Shown here one piece after another: positions 11,232 to 23,899 of a DNA stretch of 64,000 nucleotides. The position numbers were made by a program, and so were the translations under genes. The notes beneath the pieces were generated by a model. The model was not told the origin of the DNA and did no database searches. It worked only from the letters and a program-made list of their open reading frames with translations. Source of the DNA: Coptis chinensis. Lineage: Eukaryota > Streptophyta > Magnoliopsida > Ranunculales > Ranunculaceae. The DNA lies in assembly GCA_015680905.1 (NCBI GenBank), contig CM027380.1:16820001-16884000 (forward strand), read 5' to 3'. Position 1 is the first letter of the stretch. Every line of letters begins with the position of its first letter.

Positions 11232-13172
11232 CAACTCCCAACTAGCATTTTGCTAGTATCTTAGCAAATAAGATAAAAAATAGATAAGTGATCAAAATCA
11301 CATCCTAATAAAATCCTAACTCATTTTCACAGGCATCGCGATTGCATTTACCATATGCAACAAGGCTTTAAACTTTTAAGTTCCCCAAAAAGGACGAGTT
11401 ATAGTCTCGTGAGGGTTTTCAGGTGATATACCCACAAAATCAATCAATAGCATGTTCAAGAATGATAGTATTTTTCAGAGAGAGAAATTCCTCACCCACT
11501 TAGTGCTTACTCCAACAGACGGTCTCCATTGCTAACTACATTGCTGCAAAGACTCATAGATTATGATGGGAGATAGTAAAAATTGACAAAATTCTCAATC
11601 AAGGCTTATGTGTACTTAGTCAATCTCCTATACTCTCCTATCCAAGAAACGGAATCCTTAGTTTACCATAGGTAGATAATCTCGACTTTCAATCCTCACC
11701 GGTCATACTCTCAGAAAAGAATCTCTTAGAAGATGGTCTACTATTTTACCTCATGTATGTGGGAAAAAGAATAATGAATATGAACATCCCACATACTACC
11801 TTGAAAAACGGACTTCTAGATGATAGTAATCTCATAGAAAGAATGTTAATCACATATAAAGTGTCGGGTCCTTCACTTTAGCATCCTCTCACATATTCTA
11901 GACTTCGTACCATACTGTAGTGATAAGTCATGGGTTGTAACTTGGCTTGGGTATTGGTTTATGAAGGAAAGGTAAAAAGGATTCTAAGGTTGTTTTTTAA
12001 AACACTAAGGGTTTTGCTTCATTCTTTGGAAGATTTTTTCAAATTCTGTATTGCAGATAAAATTCTTCCTTTGTCTTAGCTTTTACATTCATTCTGTTTT
12101 TTTTTTTTAACTCAGTGGTATATCCTTGATTAGTACTAGATATGCTTGTTTTCCACTAGCTTCTTTCACTTAGAACAGAATGATGGTTTTCATTGTATCT
12201 CTCTGATATTTTCTTGTAATCTTCTTTTTGTGCTCTTTCTTCTTCTTTATGCCCTTCGTATTCTCAGAAACATATGGGTATGGCTGATAAAGATTTTGGC
12301 TATACTCCTTGTCTGGAGTTGGGTAAAGGGTAAAGGGTTTTATGAAAGAAAGTGGCTTATTGTAAGGCTCAAAAGGGTTTAACATGATGGTCCTACTAGG
12401 TGGGATAAAGGCTGAATGGGTTCACTACTTGACTTATCAGTATGATACTCTATTTCGAATAGACTACAAGACCTAATGGCTATCTCCCCAGTTGATGTCA
12501 CTTCGTGATTAACCAAATCAACAAATAATGAGACTATATTAAAACGACATAAAGAACTGAAAGATGTTGAGTCACTAAGACTCGGATTTTTCGTAAGAAC
12601 TCTCCAAATAATGGGTATAAAGCTCAAGTCTCATGAGCTAAGTAAAAAAATTCTACTTCCAGTTTACTAGGGGTTTAAATCTCTCTTCTAGCAAAAGTAC
12701 ACAAAACTGACCAAGTTTTATGGTGGTGTCTTGATAAAGAATTCTATCAACAAGAACTATGTTCGAGCATAATAAATAGTCTAAGTGGTAATGAAATCAA
12801 CAATATCAACTATCTATCAAACTCAACACTAAGCAGTATAGAATATATATCCCAGACTCATCATTAAAATTCATTTTTCTCATGCTATTGATATAGAAAC
12901 AAAAATATTTTTGTTTTTGAAAACTAATTTTCGAAATTCATTTCTCAAGTACACCCTCCCCCTACTTATGCATGCATTGATCTCAATGTATAAAGAAGTA
13001 AATGAAATGGATGAGAAAAATGTAGGATATTACCATTGATGTCGAATATCAAGAATTAGTTCAAGAAACAAATTTTTTAGGTCTTTTTACGTTAGATCCC
13101 CAAGATGTAATGTGAGTCTTTTAAAGTCAGATTCTCAAGACTTTTGAGTCCTTTATAGTCAGATCCTCAAGA
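11232..13172 (-). other. Athila-A 3' untranslated region with degenerate polypurine tract and hairpin
   Basis: On the minus strand the tract before the LTR reads AGTTGGGAGTTG (11232-11243). It is preceded by a perfect 7-base hairpin, TTTGCTA/TAGCAAA (11249-11268). Near 12950-12966 is another purine-rich stretch (minus-strand GTAGGGGGAGGGTG). At 13085-13175 three tandem units of the pol-spacer hairpin repeat occur. Open frames at 12146-12382 and 12170-12385 are on opposite strands of low-complexity DNA, and I do not call them genes. Confidence 0.6.
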
Positions 13173-15415
13173 CTAGTATTCCCACCCACTAGGTTCCACT
13201 TTGTAGGATTTCTTTTGATCTCTCTCAACATATGATTGACAAAAGTATACCTTGTACAAACAATTTTCTCTTAATGGTTGTAACCCAGGACAAGTTTCAG
13301 AATGGCAATTCTTATAGCAACCTAGCTTACTTCCTGTAGACATTTTCGCTTGATCTACTAGAATTCCTTCCTTTGAAACTTGGTGACCCAACACTATCCC
13401 TTCCTTTACCATGAAGTGGCACTTTTCCCAATTCAGAACTAAGTTAGTATCGCAACAACGTTTAAGGACTAAGGAGAGATGGTGCAGACAATCCTCAAAA
13501 GGACATGTGGATGTGGTCTTCTCTTGGTCCTCAGGGTGAATATGGATTTGAAAATATCCTGAGTAACCATCAAGAAATCAGTAGTAAGTTTGTCCGGCTA
13601 ATCTTTCTAACATCTGATCGATGAAAGGCAATGGAAAATGATCTTTCCTCGATGCGCTATTCAACTTCCTATAATTGATGCAAACTCTCCATCCAGTCTG
13701 AATCCTGGTTGGAATCAACTCATTGTTCTCGTTCTCAATTACTATGGTTCCGGACTTCTTCGGCACAACTTGAACTGGACTAACCCATTGACTATCAGAA
13801 ATAGGGTAGATAATGCTGGCATCAAGGAGTTTGGCGTCCTATTCTCGAACTACTTCCTTTTTCTTCAGATTAAGCCTCCTCTGTGGTTGCTTAGAAGTCT
13901 TGGAATCCTCTTCCAAATGAATCTTATGTTGAACTATCATAGGGCTGATCCCCTTGATATCATCAATTGTCCAACCTATAGCTGACTTGTGTTCCTTTAA
14001 AAGTGTTACTAACCTGGATTCCTGTTCCTCAGTCAAATCTGATGCAATGACTACTGGGTAGGTTCCCAAATCTCCCAAGAAAACATACTTGAGTGTAGAC
14101 GGCAAAGGTTTCAATTCTAGCTTAGGCGGCTCCTTCTTAAGCTCTTTAGATGGTCCATCAGGCATAGGCGATTCAAACTTTTCTCTGAACTTCCTGTCAT
14201 CCATGATAGGTGATGAATTCAAAATCACATTGATTGCCTCGACACTAAGTTCCTCACAATCTGAGTCTGTCAGAGCTTTCAACAACTCGTCAGCAGGATA
14301 TGAATGAGTCAGATAATCTTGTGCTAACACTTCAATCATGCATACCTGGTTCCAAAGACACACCTCCTCGTGGTTCTTTGTAACATATGAAAAACATTGG
14401 TCTCGACTCTTATATTACCAAAGGATAACGTCATATTACCGTTTCGACAGTTGATGAGTGCATTTACAGTGGCCAATAATGGTCTTCCTAGAATGATTGG
14501 TATCTGCCTACCAGATGTAGGTTCTGTGTCGAGTACTATGAAATCAACCGGATAATAGAAATCTTCAATTTTAACTATGACGTCTTCAATGATTCCTCTA
14601 GGTATCTTCACTGATCTATCTGCCAACTGTAAAGTAACATCAGTCGGTTTTAGATCCTTCAAGCCTAACTTCTCGTAGAAGAAATATGGTAAAAGATTCA
14701 CACTGGCACCCAAATCTAATAAAGCTTGCTCTTCCAAAGAATCTCCAATTCTACATGTAACAGTTGGATTTCCAGGATCTTTTAGTTTCACAACCGCTAG
14801 ATTCTGTAGGTACAATAAACATCTTTGAGCGATAAAAACTTCTTTCAGAATGTTGGTCTTCTTCTTCACTAGATCTTTCACGAACTTGGCATATGAGGGA
14901 ACTTGCTTGATGGCGGTCAAAAATGGGATATTAATATACAAATTCTGAAATACATCGCAAATCTCCTTGTACTGGTCATCCTTTCTGGTATTCACTAGTT
15001 TCGAAGGAAATGGTGCTGGCGGATTCTTCAATATCGGTTCTCTTCTTTCGGCTTCGGTTGGCTTGGTAACAAATAGTGGAGTGACAGGTGGAGTGACCCG
15101 TGATGCCTTCTTCTTACTTACTTCCATAGTAGTTCCTTTAGCTTCTCTTGCAATAGTTTCTTCAGCAGGTGACACAACACTAGATATATCTGGAATGTTA
15201 GAGCTGGGTGGAATGGTGGGGACATAAGTTACCTTAGGCTCCGCAGAATCTTTTCCTGGTTCATAGACAATCTTGTTATCAACTTTCTTGCCTGACCTTA
15301 GAGTGGTGACAACATTAACTTGGTCATGAGTAATCTCCAGGTTATCTACCTGCAAGACACCTCTTCCTTTTCGGTTTGGCTCGGTTGCTTGGTAATGCTC
15401 CTTTTGATCTCTCAA
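13173..15415 (-). pseudogene. pol: Athila-A protease and truncated reverse transcriptase
   Basis: Read right to left. The frame 15415-14336 holds the gag/protease linker and the aspartic protease, with active-site-like LLDLGAS (Asp about residue 234; the usual Thr is Leu) and IILGRPLLAT. The frame 14363-13839 carries the pre-RT linker with SAIGWTIDDIKGISP and QPQRRLN. The frame 13766-13578 has RT entry motifs ([31 protein letters not shown]). At about 13496-13500 the sequence jumps from a TCPF motif straight to EDCLHHL, so the palm segment with the catalytic F-M-D-D is missing. The frame 13412-13173 ends shortly after GIVLGHQVSKEGI. RNase H and integrase are absent. Dead. Confidence 0.82.
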
Positions 15416-15770
15416 TCAAAGGCGATTTGCCCTATCGGCCTTGAATGACACTAAAGTTACTCTCCAACTTCGGGTTATTTGTTTTGTCCGTTTTATTTCA
15501 TTGACAATGGTGGTGATAGCTTTTCTAGATGTGGGATAAGCTGCTTTGCTTTCGACCGAGGCGTAAGGGCAATATATCCACTCATAAGATCTGTACTAAC
15601 TCTCATTTTGTGTTAAGCGGTATTCTTTGGGTTACGGTATAACTGTTGATTTACGTATGGTTCTTTGGTGGTCTTGGAACCGATCTCATTGTTATTCGGA
15701 ATTGATTAGACTGATTTTGGAATCCTGGAGGAAAATTCCTCTGATTTGTATTTTGTGGCTTCCAATAATT

Positions 15771-16897
15771 CTATCCTTGATTGAACTGGTTATTTCTTCC
15801 TAAAGAGTTGATATTACATGCCTCTGCATTAGTATCCAGATAGTACGAACACTCTTCAGTGGTGTGGCCTTCATCATAACATAGCTCACAAATGGCATAA
15901 CAAGGCTTGGTTGGCTGAGGTTTAGCTTGGAAATTGTTTGGTTTTGGAGGATTCATGGAGAACTGATCAAACTTCTTGTTTAGAGTTTCAAGTCATGTTG
16001 ATAGGCTTGCCATAATTGATAACATCGCTTGATTTGGGTCTTCTTGAATTTGGTTGCCAAATTGCTTCGACACCCCCTCCACTTTAGCTACGTCCTCGTT
16101 GCTAGTACTCCATTGTTGAGTATCTTCAACTAAATTCTCGAGAAAGTTGTAGGCTTCCTCTCCATCCATTGATGTAAACTTACCTTGATGCATTGAATGT
16201 ATCATCTGCTTGTTCATAGTTGAAAGTCCTCGAAAGAAAAAATGAGCCAGTGTGCTTTTATCATAACCATGATGTGGACATGAGACTAGTAGATTATTGA
16301 ATTTCTCCCAGCTTTGATGATATTCTTCAGTCACCTTCCCTTTGAAATTGCTGATGGCTTGCTACATGGCATCTGTCTTACAAAGTGGGTAGAACTTGTT
16401 TATAAACTTTGTTCTCAACTTCTCCCATTGTTGATTGAATTGATCGGTGTGCGGTTAACCATTCGGATGCTTTACCTTCGGTGAGAGTGGAAAAAATTAA
16501 CTTGATACTTTCATCCCCGATATTTTGGTTCTTGAAAGTTAGGGGGATCGATAGAAATTTGTTCATGTGAACATAAAATTTGAACATTATGCGAACCATT
16601 GAACTTTGGAAGCATTGAGATTCTTGCGATGCTCTAAGTTCAAACCGGTTAGCTTCATCGTCTCGGAAAAACAATACTGCTGGGTGGGTCTCCAATGATT
16701 GGCAAATAGAAATCACTGAGCTTTTTCCTCTGTTGTGCTTGCATGGGTGGGATAGCTTCAGGATTATTGGTGTCCACAACACCTCCATCATTGCGTGCGG
16801 CCATTGTATCAATCTCGTCTAGTATTCTTGTGAGTCGGTTGTTGAACCTTGTCCACTGTTGTGTTCTTACCGGACGATGATATGGACGACGGGGCAT
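15771..16897 (-). pseudogene. gag: Athila-A gag relic
   Basis: The minus-strand start is at 16897 (MPRRPYHRPV). The frame is broken near 16700 and 16360 but continues through the capsid-like core (KASEWL, YHQSWEKFNNLLVSCPHHG, FFRGLS). The nucleocapsid finger CELCYDEGHTTEEC (CX2CX4HX4C, all four ligands present) lies about 15845-15890, and the open stretch ends at 15771. Between 15416 and 15770 the linker to protease is out of frame. The intended product is the particle core protein; several frameshifts make this copy non-functional. Confidence 0.75.
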
Positions 16898-17396
16898 ACA
16901 CTAGAAAATGCTATGCAAAAATGACGAAAAACTATCCTACAATGCTTGAATAATATGCAACTATTATAAATTATACTAAAATGTAAAACTACTTTTCTTC
17001 AATTGGGTTGGGCTTTGCAGCTAGTATCTCGCCCGTTTTCTAAAGCTGTCTCTTATAGGATTATGGTGAATCACTTGGATTACTTAAGTACCACGGCCCA
17101 CAGATGATAGTCCGTTTGTCAAGATTCAGATAAGAAATACTAGAGTTTGATATTTCATTGTGTTGGTTTACAACGTCAATTGTTGAAAAAGTCTTAAATG
17201 GAATTATACTAGAAAGCAATAAAACTAAACTATGATGCAACTATACTAAGAATGAAGATTTGACTAACCTGGATGGTAGATCTTGTCTTCGAGATGTCCT
17301 TTAAGCTTCTCTCTTTCTCAAAAGGATGGATGATGTGGCTAAAATTACCTCAAAATCCAAAGTTCTAATCTTGAAAGAAAACGTTAAACATAAACT

Positions 17397-17467
17397 GGTA
17401 GCGGCGCCATTTGACCTCTTCCAGGGTTACAATTAATTATATCCCCAGCAGCGGTGCCATTTGACCT
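17397..17467 (-). promoter_or_regulatory. Duplicated primer-binding site of Athila-A
   Basis: The minus-strand primer site beside the LTR reads TGGCACCGCTGCTGGGGA (about 17442-17459). It is close to the Asp-tRNA complement TGGCGCCGTTGCCGGGGA. About 50 bases further inside is a second copy, AGGTCAAATGGCGCCGCT (about 17400-17417), including the last bases of the LTR. Bases 16898-17396 are the non-coding leader. Confidence 0.65.
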
Positions 17468-19130
17468 TGCCTCTTTCTGTGTGTAGATGAGATGGTATAT
17501 GGATGATATAGATAGATGATGTAGATAGATGATGTAGATGGATGATGTAGATGGATGATGGTCGTTGAACAAAATAGAAGCGTATCAAAACCTAATTATC
17601 CCTCAATAAGTAAAGGATGAGTAGGGTATCGTTCCACTTTTAAGTGTATGTTATGTAAAGGACATGACTTGAAAGGGGGTTTAAGGGATTAAAAACTATG
17701 TTTTAGATTCTAATGCTAAACTAAACTAAATTAACTAAACTATTAGGAATTTATAAGAAAGGGAATTCAAGAGATTGGAATCCACCAATACTTTTAATCT
17801 ATGACCTTCTGCTTCATGGTTGTTCTTACAAGTAGACTACAATTAGGCAATCGAGCGAGTGCCGATGCCCTCTTGAATGAAACACCGTTAACAATTAACT
17901 CTACTTAAGGTTGTTCTTATGTTTATGCTATTAATATCTTCTTTCCTTTTATGTAAGCTCGGGCAGCCATTCAATGTATTACTGAGAGCAACATCAAGGA
18001 GTACTTCCTAATAGGGCAGCCATTCAATGAATCACCACTTAAGGCAAACACAAAGAATACTTCCCCTAGGCAGCCACTCCCTAAGCTACCCCTTCGATCT
18101 AAGGCAACAAAAAGAATACTTCCCTAACTCTAAAGAACTATACTACTAGAAGAAAAGTAAAGAACACTAGCATGATATTAATATTGCAAAACACAAACCC
18201 TATTTTATACTTCCATCCCCTAGTGTGGGCAATGAAACTAATAACTAAAAACATAAAGAACTAACCTGATTGAAGAACACCATGAACCAGAAGAATCATT
18301 AAACCTTAAGCATCGGCTTCATCTCCTCCCTGAAGGAGAAGATTAGCCTTCCATAAAGAAGGAAGAACACGAAGAACGAGAAGAAGAAGAGTCGAAGAAC
18401 ATAAGACTAGAAAGACTAATTTATTAAGACTCAGCTAGTTAAAAACGAATCTTTTATTATTAATCTTTCTCTGCCTCAAGTTCTGGAGACAAGAATATAA
18501 GTGAATTGGCAAATTACATGAGGCACTTAGGTCCTCTATTTATAGGGGTTATAATGAGTTCTAGAAGCATTCCAAACCGTCATTTGTTTCCTAATACAAA
18601 TAGACTTCTTTCAGAGTCCAACTTCGTCTCCAAAACTGAGAAGGAATTGGCTATAGTGTCGTTTCATGCGTTTGGATGCACGATCCATGCATCTCGGACG
18701 CGAGCAATGCATCTGGACGCGCGATCCATGCATCCCGCACGTCAATCAATCGTATGGGCGCTTACGATCCATCCATACGTCCCGGGCAGCGAAGTCTATT
18801 TTGTCTCTTCTGCTCTATCCTTCTATCCTCTTTTGCGGGCTTTGGTCCAAGCAACGAATCCTTTGGCCTTGGGCTTCCAAATAGGCTTTAAAATAGGTCC
18901 AAGTCGCATCTTTAATAACTTCAATTCCTTGGCCTTCTCCATAATTGTCCACGGGCTTCCCATGTGATCCTTAATGCTCCGATTGCTCCGTTTTACCCCT
19001 AATATTCCACAAAACTCTCATTTTCACCTGTAGAATCATAAAACATAACTTACAAACATTATTAGTCCACTAAAATGACTAAACAAGAGGCATAATCGAG
19101 GGTTAAATTGCATTTTTTGAGCACTTATCA
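17462..19130 (-). repeat. Athila-A 5' LTR
   Basis: Plus-strand sense TGACCTTGCC...CACTTATCA, 1669 bases. It contains TATAAATA on the minus strand (18537-18544). Its GC-rich array (18665-18790) is shorter and more mutated than in the other two family copies. The first bases after the end at 19130 resume Tat coding sequence. Confidence 0.87.
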
Positions 19131-19889
19131 GAGCGTTTCAAGAGATCTACCACCTCTCACACAAAGCTGAGATGATCAACCCCACCAATCCACAAACAAC
19201 AATAGCAATTTCATTTACTGAAGAAGACCTAGACAAGGTGTGCCTACCCCCACAATGATGCCTTGGTAGTGCACGTAAAAATCAATGGGTGGACAGTCAA
19301 AAGAGTCTTTATCGATCCAGGCAGCTCGTGCGATATACATTTCTATCAAACCTACAAGGATATGCACCTGCCAGATTCTGTGATGATAGAATCAAACTCA
19401 CCGCTCTATGGGTTCAATAGAGATCACACAGACGCCATTGGAGATGTCATCCTGCCAGTCTCCATTGGAGAGAAGGAAGACATGGTCAAAACTTCAACAC
19501 GCTTCAGTGTGATTGATGTCAGGTCGTCCTACACCGCCATTCTAGGATGCCATTGGATTCAAAAGATCCAAGGTATTCCATCAACCCTACACCAGGTTCT
19601 GCAATTTCCCGGTCCCAGAGGCATCATGGAACTCAAAAGCAACCAACTGGAAGCTCACCGATGCAATCAGGTCAGCACAATAACCTCACTCAAGCCTCAG
19701 GTAGTTGAAGCCAAAGACGTCCCAAAGAGGCAAGATCCTCAAACATCCAGCCTTCCAGCAACTGCATCAGACAAGCTCAAAGGAAAGCAAGCTCAAATAG
19801 AACCAGGAGAAAAAGTCAATTTGGGCACAACTAACGACCCAAAATTTGTCTATGTAGGGGCTGATTTGAACCCCAAGCTCAAGGAGTAA
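19131..19889 (+). pseudogene. pol: Tat aspartic protease region
   Basis: Tat coding resumes in the frame of FQEIYHLSHKAEM. After ITFTEEDLDKV-like residues and a one-base shift near 19250, the stretch from 19263 reads through VHVKINGWTVKRVFIDPGSS, where D-P-G-S stands in the place of the D-S/T-G active site. It continues with FSVIDVRSSYTAILG, a typical flap and second-half motif. The frame ends at TAA 19887-19889, just before RT, in a linker that is normally open. Protease would process the gag-pol polyprotein. Confidence 0.75.
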
Positions 19890-21170
19890 CTTGTCATATT
19901 TCTATTTCTCAATAAAGATATTTTTGCTTGGTCGTATATTGATATACCAGGAATCGACTCTCAGGTCGCTTGCCACAAGCTAAATGTAAATCCAACTGTC
20001 AAGCATATCAAACAACGACCTAGGAAATTAGCACTCAAGTTTCAAAAGGCCATCAACGAAGAGATAGAAAAGCTAAAAAATGTTGGATTCATTAGAGAAG
20101 TCAAGTACCCGACCTGGCTAGCCAACATAGTAGCCGTTCCAAAGAAGAGCGGTCAGGTACGACTTTGCATAGACTTCACCAACGTCAACAAGCACTGCCC
20201 AAAGGATAGCTTCCCCTTACCAAAGATCGACATACTGGTAGATCAAACTTGCAGGCACGAGCTTTTGTCATTTATGGACGCATACAGTGGGTACAACCAA
20301 GTACCACTTGCAGAAGAAGATCAGGAAAATACGTCCTTCATAACCGAGCAAGGTACGTTATGTTACAATGTCTTACCATTCGGCTTGAAGAACGTAGGTG
20401 TGACCTACCAAAGATTGGTCACCAAAATGTTCAAAGACTTGCTAGGAGACACAATGGAAGTCTACATAGACGACATGGTGGTCAAAAGTGAAAAGGCGGG
20501 CGATCACATCTCCCACCTACAAGAAGCCTTTGAACGACTTTGCCAAAACAAGATGAAACTCAACCCAGCCAAATGCGTATTCGGAGTAGCATCAGGGAAA
20601 TTCTTAGGTTACCTCGTTTCACAAAGACGCATTGAAGCAAATCAAGAATAGATACGAGCTCTCCTTCAAATGCTAGAACCAACTACAAAGCAACAAATCC
20701 ACAAGTTATCTGGCATGGTTTCAGCCCTCAACAGGTTCATCTCAAGAGCATCTGACAAGTGCAGACCATTCATGTAAAAAGGGAGCAACTTTCACTTGGA
20801 TAGACGAGTGTCATAAAGCCTTCAACGACCTAAAAGCTTATTTATCAACTCTACCCGTTCTGTCCAAGCCAGAAGAAGGAGAAACACTGGGGATGTACCT
20901 TGCAACTACCGACTTCGCAATCAGCTCAGTTCTCTTTCATGAACATGATGGAGTCAAAAAGCCGGTCTACTTCACCAAGGCGTTGGCGTTGGCGGTCGAT
21001 TCGAAAGCACTACTCAGATGGAGAAAACAATGCTTTCATTACTCTACTCAGCTCGAAAGTTCTGACCTTACTTCTAATCTCACAGCATCAAGGTCATCAC
21101 AGATACACACATCAAACAGGTATTGAGTTCCAACAATAAAATAGCTCGCATGGCCAAATGGGCTAAAGAA
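19890..21170 (+). pseudogene. pol: Tat reverse transcriptase and RNase H
   Basis: RT motifs appear in order: EEIEKLKNVGFIREVKYPTW, then VRLCIDFTNVNKHCPKDSFP, then FMDAYSGYNQ, then LPFGLKN, then the catalytic YIDDMVVKS (about 20464-20490), then NPAKCVFGV and KFLGYLVS. An in-frame TAG at 20649-20651 and a stop plus frameshift near 20775-20780 precede the RNase H domain (YLATTDFAISSVLF, KKPVYFTKAL), which follows in another frame. The polymerase active site is preserved but the reading frame is not. Confidence 0.82.
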
Positions 21171-21790
21171 TTCGAAGAACATCACATCAAGTTCATTCCT
21201 AGAACGTCTTGAAAAGGTCAGGTCGTTGCTGATTTCTTGGCAGATTTCCCCGTCGAAGATATCAATTGGGAGCCTGAGCCAGTCACTTCACTCCAAAAAC
21301 AAGCCACCCCAGACATATGGCACCTCTACGTAGATGGAGCATGCAACAACAATGGAAGTGGACTGGGGGCTGTGTTAACTTCACCAGAAAGAAGCCAACT
21401 ATAAAAATCAATCAAGATCGATTTCGCAACGTCCAACAACAAAGCGGAATACGAAGCATTGATCACAGGACTCCGCATGGCACAACAACTACAAGTCCCA
21501 AAGCTTAAGGCTTACAGCGACTCCAAGCTAATAGTCAAGCAAATCACCAAAGAATATGTCACAAATAGAGCAAACCTGGCAAAGTACGCTCAGGTTATGA
21601 ATGACCTCATCAGATCGTTCAAAATGTTCTAATTATAGCACATTCCCAGGGAAGATAACAGACATGCAGACAGTCTAGATTTCTTAGCTTCAAAGACACA
21701 AGAGGTCTGCTCCACCACAGTCTACATTGACATCCTGGAAAGACCTGCTTACCAGAAAGAAAGTGTCAACAGCCTCACTGATTTCTAACC
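21171..21790 (+). pseudogene. pol: Second (Tat-specific) RNase H domain
   Basis: After a linker with VADFLADFP comes WHLYVDGACNNNGSGLGAVL. Later come NNKAEYEALITGLRMA and AYSDSKLIVKQI, the D-E-D pattern of an additional, archaeal-like RNase H that sits between RT-RNase H and integrase in Tat elements. Stops interrupt it near 21402 and 21630. This domain is the main reason for placing the element in the Tat clade. Confidence 0.78.
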
Positions 21791-23040
21791 CTCATCCGCA
21801 AAAGAGATCAGTCAATCTTGGATAGACCCATTTCTCAAGTTCATCTTACATGGCAAACTCCCATCAGAAACAAAGAATGGCCGTGCAATACAATTCCGAG
21901 CCCCAAGATACACAGTAATCAACGGACGATTATTCCGAAAATCCGCAGGAGGGCCCCACCTAAAGTGCATAACTCCACGCGAAAGCCAATTCATTTTCCA
22001 TGAAATCCACAAAAGTGAATGCTGCAACCATGCAGGCGCATGATCTCTGGCACATAAAGCAATAGCCCAAGGATATTATTGGCCAGGCATGTATATAGAG
22101 GCAAAAAGGTACGTTCTTAAATGCCTCCAATGTCAAACATTTGGTCATAACCACCTAAGTCCAGCTAGAGAATTGATCAACATAGCCAGCCCATTGCCTT
22201 TCCACATGTGGGGGATAGACATCATGAGACCGTTCATCCCACAAAAGAAAATAGGTCTCAAATACGTCCTAACAGCCATAAATTACTTCACCAAATGGGT
22301 TGAAGCAATCCCGCTAGTCCAAGTCAAGGAAGTCAATGTCATCAACTTCATATGGACCAATATCATCACAAGATTTGGTTTACCCCACACCCTTGTCATG
22401 GACAACGGAACTCAATTTGCGGGCACCCAAGTCAAGACTTTTCTACAAAAATGACGCATCACTCAAGCATTTTCTACACCTAGATATGCACAAAGCAATG
22501 GCCAAGCAGAGGCCACAAACAAGGCAATCAAAGAAAACCTCCAAAAGAAGTTGGAAAGCAAGAAAAGCCAATAGCTAGAGCAGCTCGAGAATATCCTATG
22601 GGCATATTGAACAACAGCCAGAGCCATCACTAATGAGTCTCTATTCACACTTTGCTTCGGAGCAGAAGCAGTAATACCATCAGAATTCACACTCACAACC
22701 ACACGTTCTGACATCATTGAGTCAAGAGACAATGATACTATCTTGGAAAAAAAAAGTTGATCTCCTAGAGGAACGCTGAGAAACAGCTGCAATATCCCTA
22801 GCTCAGTACTACCAAACAATCCAACGATCTTACAACAAGAAGGTCGTCCCAAGATCTTTTCAAGTTGGGGACCTAGTCCTCAAAAAGACACTAGCTCCAG
22901 CCAAACTCGACCCAACATGGGAAGGCCCCTACATTGTTGACAAAGTCGTTGGAAATGGCGCATACTGGATCAAAACTCAGCTCGGTGATATGCTTTCCCG
23001 ACCTTGGAATGCAGCTCTCCTTAAGCGATTTTATCAATAA
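21791..23040 (+). pseudogene. pol: Tat integrase
   Basis: The N-terminal zinc finger region shows HEIHKSECCNHAGA, YYWPGMY and CLQCQ. The catalytic core has WGIDIMRPF (first Asp, about 22210), VMDNGTQF (second Asp, about 22398) and SNGQAEATNKAI (Glu, about 22500). A stop at about 22453 and another near 22574 break the core. A shift in the A run at 22748-22757 moves the C-terminal part (GDLVLKKTLAP, WEGPYIV, RPWNAALLKRFYQ) into another frame, ending at TAA 23038-23040. All three catalytic positions are readable, but the protein cannot be made. Confidence 0.8.
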
Positions 23041-23899
23041 GTTTTTCTTTTTCGCTCTCCAAATACATGAGTCGATATAAATAAAGTTTCATCAACATTT
23101 TGAGTACTGATGTCATTTTTGCATTACATGAGTACAATGCATCTCACTGCGCAATCCGACCTACGTCATCACAATGTCAGGTCGTACATCAAAGGTGGAG
23201 TCTACAATGACTCAACTACAACCACGCAGTGGTTCAATTTCAATCAATTCAAACAAGGTCCCCCAAAAGAACCCTAAATCAACTTAACACCAACTCCAGG
23301 GTTAAGTATGATTCAACTGCAATTGCCACTCAAAGGCCAATTATCATACAAATACAATCTAGGGGACCCCCCAAAAGGACCCCACGTCAACTTATGACCT
23401 CACAAAAGGCTTAAGTTAGACTCAAATATAATGGCCACTCAAAGGCTAATTATATCAATCAGAAGTTCTCCCGAAAGGAACAAATCAGGGCGTACACCTA
23501 GGGACAAGACGAAGCCTAGGTGCCAACTACGCAAATATATCAGGTCGTACGCAAACACTTTACGACCTGTAACAATCAGACGACCTAGCAAAGCCAATCA
23601 GTTCATCAGGACGACTACGATGTAACACAGGTCGCCAAGCAACAAATCAAAAACAACAAAGCAATCACAGTCATGCTTCAAGCAAATTCCAACAAGTAAG
23701 TAATTTAAGTATTGCTACTTACATACAAATTTTGGTCAGATACATGAGGCCCCCAGGTTATCCCAGGAAAACGACCTCAGTATCCCCATCATAAGAATAT
23801 AAAGTATATCGATGTCGATGTCGATCAACTCGCATTGAAAAGAGAATATTGTTCAAACACTTTACCCACACCACAAACAACAATCAAACCAGAAGAAGC
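23041..23899. other. Tat spacer between pol and the antisense gene, with imperfect tandem repeats
   Basis: Two and a half diverged units of about 105 bases occur at 23250-23485. Each carries a CCCCCAAAAG-like stretch followed by CACTCAAAGGC(C/T)AATTAT. AGGTCGT words occur on both strands at about 23178, 23541, 23563, 23578 and 23768. Plus-strand open frames here lack known motifs. This is the region where the sense pol transcript and the antisense gene converge. Confidence 0.55.

Larger units (their letters stand above)
9579..19130 (-). mobile_element. Athila-A: minus-strand Athila-lineage Gypsy element
   Basis: Two LTRs (9579-11231 and 17462-19130) flank a 6.2 kb interior read on the minus strand, with an Asp-tRNA-type primer site beside the right LTR. 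Right of the element is GAGCG (19131-19135) and left is GAGCA (9574-9578), a probable 5-base target duplication with one mutation. The left LTR has lost the first few bases seen in the other two family copies. Gag, protease and part of RT remain; the RT catalytic region, RNase H and integrase are deleted, and no ORF-A or ORF-B is visible. It sits exactly at the Tat gag/protease junction. Confidence 0.85.

Noticed and set aside
12146-12385. Hydrophobic open frames on both strands in Athila-A
   Set aside because: They lie in a pyrimidine-rich 3' region homologous to non-coding sequence in Athila-C.
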